From Candidatus Stahliibacteriota bacterium (GTDB lineage Bacteria; Hydrothermota; Tepidihabitantia; B3-TA06): DNA of 9,457 nucleotides. Positions 6,450-9,457 of this stretch are shown piece after piece. The translations under genes and the position numbers were made by a program. Every line of letters begins with the position of its first letter. Positions within the stretch are counted from its first letter, which is position 1. The stretch is taken from assembly GCA_030670165.1 (NCBI GenBank), contig DAOVCF010000069.1, positions 1 through 9,457 of the forward strand. Reading direction: 5' to 3'. The notes under the pieces were generated by a model that saw only the letters and a list, made by a program, of their open reading frames with translations, had not been told where the DNA came from and searched no databases.

Positions 6450-6471
6450 GCACAGGCTGGAGAGCCTGTGC
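6450..6471. repeat. 9-bp perfect hairpin between convergent genes
   Basis: GCACAGGCT (6450-6458) and AGCCTGTGC (6463-6471) form a 9-bp perfect stem with a GGAG loop. It lies 39 bases beyond the comF stop on the minus strand and just outside the inverted ends of the dispersed repeat. The motif CACAGGCT-GGAG-AGCCTGTG resembles another dispersed palindrome common between genes in several phyla. It may block read-through from both sides, but lacks a T-run. Confidence 0.55.
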
Positions 6472-6510
6472 CACATTCTTGCAAAGCAGTGAAGTAACTT
6501 TGTGGGGTGT

Positions 6511-7269
6511 TTATCTAGCTATCCAGGCTCCGCCGACGGTCAGGCCGTAGACTGTTTCGGCGCCGGCATCCAAAAGCACTTCGGCAGCCTCATCAAGGGT
6601 CGAGCCTGAGGTAATCACGTCGTCCAAAAGGATCACCTTGCGACCCGCAAGAAGCAGGGGATCAACGCCTCTCCTGATGCTGAACGCGCCTTCTACGTTG
6701 GCTCTGCGCTGCTCGGGCGTCAGGCGAGTCTGGGTGCGGGTAACTCGTCTGCGTTTGATACAATCAAGCATGCCGATCCCGGTCTGGCTGGAGAGTTCGC
6801 GCGCGAGCAGCTCGCTCTGGTTATAACCACGCCACCAGCGCTTGGACAGATGCAGGGGAATAGGGATAATCGCATCCGCCGAGCCGAGTAGACCGTCACT
6901 TTGCACCACGAGAGCAAGCCTGCGCGCAAAGAAACGCGCCAGCCTGGAGTAACGAGCGTACTTAAAGGCATATACGAGTTTGTCTAAAGGGTGCGTGAAT
7001 CGCGCCCAGGCACGGACGCGGGCAAGCGCGAGCGGCTTGCGCACACATTCGGGACAGATATAGGAGCGGCGTTTGCGCCCAAGCGGCTGGCCGCAAAGCT
7101 GGCAGAAACCCCGCTCGATTGGCTGGATCAAAGCAAGGCAGTCGTCGCAAATGGGAGCACCATCCGTATCCTTTTCGCACACCAGACAGACGGGGGGGAA
7201 GATAAAGTCCCGAATAGCACCCCAAACCCTGGAACTCAACGGCTCAGATGATAGAACCTGTGCATCCAT
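6511..7269 (-). CDS. comF: ComF-family phosphoribosyltransferase-like protein
   Basis: This 252-residue protein has the two ComF parts. Eight cysteines in four pairs (C28/C31, C41/C44, C56/C59, C72/C75) form N-terminal zinc-binding knuckles. A type I phosphoribosyltransferase domain follows, with IIPIPLHLSKRWWRGYNQSE (134-153), a segment RTQTRLTPEQRRANVEGAF (178-196), and the PRPP-binding loop VILLDDVITSGST (212-224). In naturally competent bacteria ComF helps bring single-stranded DNA into the cell; many non-competent bacteria keep it, with unclear use. The start ATG 7267-7269 follows the lgt stop after one base, with AGG immediately before it. The frame stays open to 7446 over lgt, but that extension is arginine-rich shadow sequence and not family-like. 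It is the last gene of the minus set. Confidence 0.9.
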   Translation of the reverse strand: MDAQVLSSEPLSSRVWGAIRDFIFPPVCLVCEKDTDGAPICDDCLALIQPIERGFCQLCGQPLGRKRRSYICPECVRKPLALARVRAWARFTHPLDKLVYAFKYARYSRLARFFARRLALVVQSDGLLGSADAIIPIPLHLSKRWWRGYNQSELLARELSSQTGIGMLDCIKRRRVTRTQTRLTPEQRRANVEGAFSIRRGVDPLLLAGRKVILLDDVITSGSTLDEAAEVLLDAGAETVYGLTVGGAWIAR

Positions 7270-7270
7270 C

Positions 7271-8182
7271 CTATCGCCGAGACTTTTTGGGCTTCCTGTA
7301 CCTTTTGCCCCTCTTGGCTTCCTTGGTTTCCTTCTTGCGCCTGGCTTCTGCCATCTTTTTGCGCTCGGCAGCAACCCACTGCGGGGTGGGCACCTTCTCC
7401 TGAGTGAAACCGAAAAAAACAGCCAACCCGACGCCCACCACCACAAAAGAGATGGCGATCCACTGGTTTGTCCACAGGTTAAGGTCGTTCTCGTAGTAGC
7501 GCAGGAAGTTCACCCCGAAGCGCAGTCCACCGAACGATGCAAGGAAGATACCGAAAAGCTGACCTTTGCGCAGCCTCGTAAACCTTATAAGAAGAAATAA
7601 GACAACAAAGAGTAAGAACCCACCGCCTGACTGGAAAAGCTGTGTAGGCCACACCGTTGCCGAAAAGGCACCAGCAGGTAATTGGCCAGCTTTGGAAAGC
7701 TCAGCAAAGGGTATCGATTCGTAAGGGAACGTGATACCGCATACGGCGGTCGGCTTTCCGAAACAGCAGCCGTTAAGGAAACAGCCTATGCGTCCGATGC
7801 CCTCTCCCAGGGCAATCGCAGGAGCGATTGCGTCCAGCAAGGGAAGCGCAGGAATCTTCTTTCTCCGCAGGAAAATAAGACCGAAGATAATGGCAAGGAT
7901 GAATCCTCCGTAGTATACCGCCCCGCCCTCCCAGATCTTGAAGATACCGGCCGGATCCTTACTAAACTGCGGCCAGTGCATGAACACGTAAGCAAGACGT
8001 GCTCCTATCACAACGCCGATGATTACCCAGAAAGCAAGATCACTCACCACTGCAGGATCTATAAGGGTACGGCGTTTGAGGATAAGCCAAAGAAGAAGTA
8101 TCCCCACCACGAAAGCCAGCAAAAGCATCAAGCTGTAGGTGCGGATTTGAAAACCAGCTATCTGGAAAAGAACGGGATACAT
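7271..8182 (-). CDS. lgt: Prolipoprotein diacylglyceryl transferase
   Basis: This 303-residue inner-membrane enzyme moves diacylglycerol from phosphatidylglycerol to the lipobox cysteine of prolipoproteins, the first step of lipoprotein maturation. The family signature is clear: GRIGCFLNGCCFG (130-142) with R131 and N137. FQIRTYSLM (11-19), IGARLAYV (59-66), WEGGAVYYGG (84-93), WPTQLFQS (178-185) and RFGVNFLR (221-228) also fit known Lgt proteins. About seven hydrophobic segments are visible. After the last one (about 240-259) comes an unusual basic tail: 18 of the final 31 residues (273-303) are Lys or Arg. ATG 8182 has either its own near-leaderless promoter or AGGA at 8190-8193; both readings fit. 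It lies 41 bases after the M50 gene and one base before comF. Confidence 0.95.
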   Translation of the reverse strand: MYPVLFQIAGFQIRTYSLMLLLAFVVGILLLWLILKRRTLIDPAVVSDLAFWVIIGVVIGARLAYVFMHWPQFSKDPAGIFKIWEGGAVYYGGFILAIIFGLIFLRRKKIPALPLLDAIAPAIALGEGIGRIGCFLNGCCFGKPTAVCGITFPYESIPFAELSKAGQLPAGAFSATVWPTQLFQSGGGFLLFVVLFLLIRFTRLRKGQLFGIFLASFGGLRFGVNFLRYYENDLNLWTNQWIAISFVVVGVGLAVFFGFTQEKVPTPQWVAAERKKMAEARRKKETKEAKRGKRYRKPKKSRR

Positions 8183-8216
8183 GAAGCTATCCTAGGGAAA
8201 AACCTGTAAAAGTCAA
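8183..8216 (-). promoter_or_regulatory. Promoter in front of lgt, predicted leaderless
   Basis: On the minus strand, TTGACT (8216-8211, 5/6), a 16-bp spacer and TAGGAT (8194-8189, 4/6) are followed by six bases and then ATG 8182. The spacer and the -10-to-ATG distance equal those of the epimerase promoter at 304-337. The AGGA inside the -10 box could instead be a Shine-Dalgarno site (spacing seven) for a read-through transcript from the M50 gene, so the region may serve both uses. Confidence 0.5.
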
Positions 8217-8223
8217 GTAAAGC

Positions 8224-9363
8224 TCAGAATGAGGAAGGGGGAGGGATAATCTGCAGAGGGATCGGCATAACGGTAAGCACGAGGATAATGAGTGCTGCAA
8301 CGGCGATAACGATATCCACTGCAGAAAGCGGGGTGATTTCGTCCGAGGCAGGAGGATGCCTGAAACCGATAAGAAGTGTTATTGCAGCCCACACCAGCCA
8401 CATCGAGAGTTGCCTGAATCTTACATATGTCCCGACAACGACTACAGCCATAAGGCCATAGGTTACGAGTGCCAGCCAGATACGCTTCCTGCCGAATAGC
8501 CCGTAGGCGATGTGCCCTCCGTCAAGCTGTGACAGAGGCAAAAGATTGAGCGCGGTTACCAGGAATCCCAGCCACCCGGCAAGGGCTATGGGATGAATCA
8601 GGATGGTTGATGTCTCAGGGACAGGTCCCTTTACAAGAAATGCCAAAAACTGGAAGATAAGTGATGAGCCAAACTGAAATCTACCCACCAACGAACCCTG
8701 CGGAACGACCTCTGAAAGCATAAGGCCTACTATCGTGACAGGAACAGCAATAAGGAAACCCACTATCGGCCCTGCAGCCCCGACCCTTACAAGGGTACAA
8801 CGGTTGGTGGTAAGCCCCATTCTGATCACAGCCCCCATGGTTCCGAAGGGTGGTAGAAAGGGAATGAAGAACGGCGGGGTAGCCGGGACACCGTAATGGC
8901 GGCAGGTAAGGTAGTGACCAAGCTCATGGCTGCCCAGTATAAGTATCAGGGCCAACGAATACGGCAGTCCCTTTAACAACATCAAAGGATTGGTAAGCAC
9001 CATCCAGATGATCCTCCAGAAGCTAAATCCCTCAGGGATGCTCTCCAGGGCCATGAGGGCGCCCCCAACTGTAGTGGTGATAAGTGTGATCCCCAGAAGT
9101 AACCAGTTAAGCCAGTGGCGCTGACGTAGCTTGCGGAGCGAAAAAAGACCCACCTTCAAGCGGTGAGGTGCAGTCTGTGATCCCTTGTTCGGCTCAAAGA
9201 AAGGAGTATAACCTGTCTCCTTGAAGATGGAACGAATCGCGGAGATGTTCTCGGTCTGAGGTTCGTAGATCTCCCCGTCGAGAATAACAAATCTCACACC
9301 CGCCTTCACATCCTCTATGCGCATGTAAGGCTCGATCCTTGAGATAAGTTCAGCTACACTCAT
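8224..9363 (-). CDS. Site-2 protease family intramembrane metalloprotease (M50)
   Basis: A 379-residue membrane metalloprotease. The zinc motif HELGH (146-150) lies in a hydrophobic segment, and the third ligand, D281, lies in the NLLPLSQLDGGH motif (273-284). PPFFIPFLPPFGTMGAVIRM (163-182) is typical of the EGY/YdiL-like branch of M50 proteins found in cyanobacteria, plastids and many bacteria. Residues 1-83 form a soluble domain, followed by about eight hydrophobic segments (near 85-106, 115-130, 134-150, 195-216, 232-245, 257-275, 298-313 and a C-terminal one near 348-367). No PDZ domain is present, unlike RseP. Such enzymes cut transmembrane substrates, often to release regulators; the substrate here is unknown. 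It heads the minus set. ATG 9361-9363 has no Shine-Dalgarno site but a good promoter directly upstream. Confidence 0.9.
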   Translation of the reverse strand: MSVAELISRIEPYMRIEDVKAGVRFVILDGEIYEPQTENISAIRSIFKETGYTPFFEPNKGSQTAPHRLKVGLFSLRKLRQRHWLNWLLLGITLITTTVGGALMALESIPEGFSFWRIIWMVLTNPLMLLKGLPYSLALILILGSHELGHYLTCRHYGVPATPPFFIPFLPPFGTMGAVIRMGLTTNRCTLVRVGAAGPIVGFLIAVPVTIVGLMLSEVVPQGSLVGRFQFGSSLIFQFLAFLVKGPVPETSTILIHPIALAGWLGFLVTALNLLPLSQLDGGHIAYGLFGRKRIWLALVTYGLMAVVVVGTYVRFRQLSMWLVWAAITLLIGFRHPPASDEITPLSAVDIVIAVAALIILVLTVMPIPLQIIPPPSSF

Positions 9364-9373
9364 ATCAGGGGTA

Positions 9374-9401
9374 ACTATAGTAAGTTCAAAGCCCTGGTCA
9401 A
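9374..9401 (-). promoter_or_regulatory. Sigma70-type promoter for the M50 protease gene, nearly leaderless
   Basis: On the minus strand, TTGACC (9401-9396, 5/6), a 16-bp spacer and TATAGT (9379-9374, 5/6). Ten bases separate the -10 box from ATG 9363, so the predicted transcript starts about three bases before the start codon. No Shine-Dalgarno sequence is present. It lies in the short gap after the possible gene end at 9430. Confidence 0.65.
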
Positions 9402-9408
9402 GCCAGGG
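9392..9408. repeat. Inverted repeat overlapping the -35 box of the M50 promoter
   Basis: CCCTGG (9392-9397) and CCAGGG (9403-9408) are perfect 6-bp arms around a five-base centre. The -35 box (9396-9401) lies over one arm and the centre, so a bound protein would block the promoter. It could instead be an RNA hairpin that ends the upstream gene's transcript. Short palindromes of this size also arise by chance. Confidence 0.3.
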
Positions 9409-9429
9409 GGCCTCGAATGGATCAGAGCT

Positions 9430-9457
9430 TCAATCCCCAAAGGCCTCGTAGATACCT
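9430..9457 (-). CDS. Possible 3' end of an unidentified minus-strand gene (8 codons)
   Basis: Read on the minus strand from the right edge, one frame gives GIYEAFGD and then TGA at 9432-9430. Codon choice and composition look like a normal protein end, and the stop is 28 bases before the -35 box of the next gene, as expected for a gene followed by a promoter. Eight codons are too few to name a product, and chance cannot be excluded. Confidence 0.35.

Noticed and set aside
6179..6484. 101-codon minus-strand frame across the intergenic region
   Set aside because: It reads through the dispersed repeat and both hairpins into the DUF4159 gene and has no family-like sequence.
7270..7446. 59-residue N-terminal extension of ComF
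   Set aside because: The stretch is the shadow of the lgt 3' end, rich in Arg and Trp without ComF similarity; ATG 7269 gives normal family length.
7073..8209. Two long plus-strand open frames opposite comF and lgt
   Set aside because: Their translations show no recognisable family and are the complement of clear Lgt and ComF coding sequence.
1..9457. CRISPR array, tRNA, rRNA, integrase or transposase gene
   Set aside because: I saw no regularly spaced direct repeats, no tRNA-like or rRNA-like stretch, and no recombinase motif in any plausible frame.

Overview
The window reads as dense chromosomal DNA of an uncultivated bacterium. Three observations bear on its identity. The gene at the left edge ends in a Por/T9SS-type C-terminal sorting domain, as secreted proteins do in the FCB group and in candidate phyla such as WOR-3. 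The promoters I can see have ordinary sigma70-type -35/-10 boxes, not the Bacteroidetes TTTG-type box. The prolipoprotein transferase shows at least one outer or cytoplasmic membrane lipoprotein pathway. A WOR-3/Stahlbacteria-like or related candidate phylum is my best guess; this is inference, not proof.

Layout. Bases 1-233 hold the 3' end of a secreted protein gene (+). A short gap (234-337) carries a perfect hairpin and a strong promoter that places its predicted start site on the ATG of the next gene. Bases 338-6306 form one tightly packed seven-gene plus-strand operon: NAD-dependent sugar-nucleotide epimerase, imidazolonepropionase (hutI), two TPR-type proteins, an ExeA-like AAA ATPase, a PHP-domain phosphoesterase and a DUF4159 protein. 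Five junctions are overlaps (four of them 4-nt ATGA/GTGA overlaps) and the sixth is a 2-nt gap. Bases 6307-6510 separate the convergent gene sets and hold a REP/MITE-like dispersed-repeat candidate plus two strong hairpins. Bases 6511-9363 form a minus-strand set read from right to left: M50 site-2 protease, lgt, comF. A possible 8-codon tail of a further minus-strand gene lies at the right edge.

Function. The plus operon mixes a sugar-nucleotide enzyme, a lone histidine-degradation enzyme, and a TPR-TPR-ATPase group that looks like an assembly or regulatory module, followed by a nucleic-acid/nucleotide phosphoesterase and a poorly understood exported protein. The minus set is envelope-centred: intramembrane proteolysis and lipoprotein maturation, with a ComF-family phosphoribosyltransferase-like protein coupled to lgt.

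The most interesting signal is regulatory. Three separate promoters, in front of the epimerase, lgt and the M50 protease, all have a 16-bp spacer and a -10 box ending only 6, 6 and 10 nt before the start codon. This predicts leaderless or nearly leaderless transcripts, while genes inside the operons rely on Shine-Dalgarno sequences or coupling.
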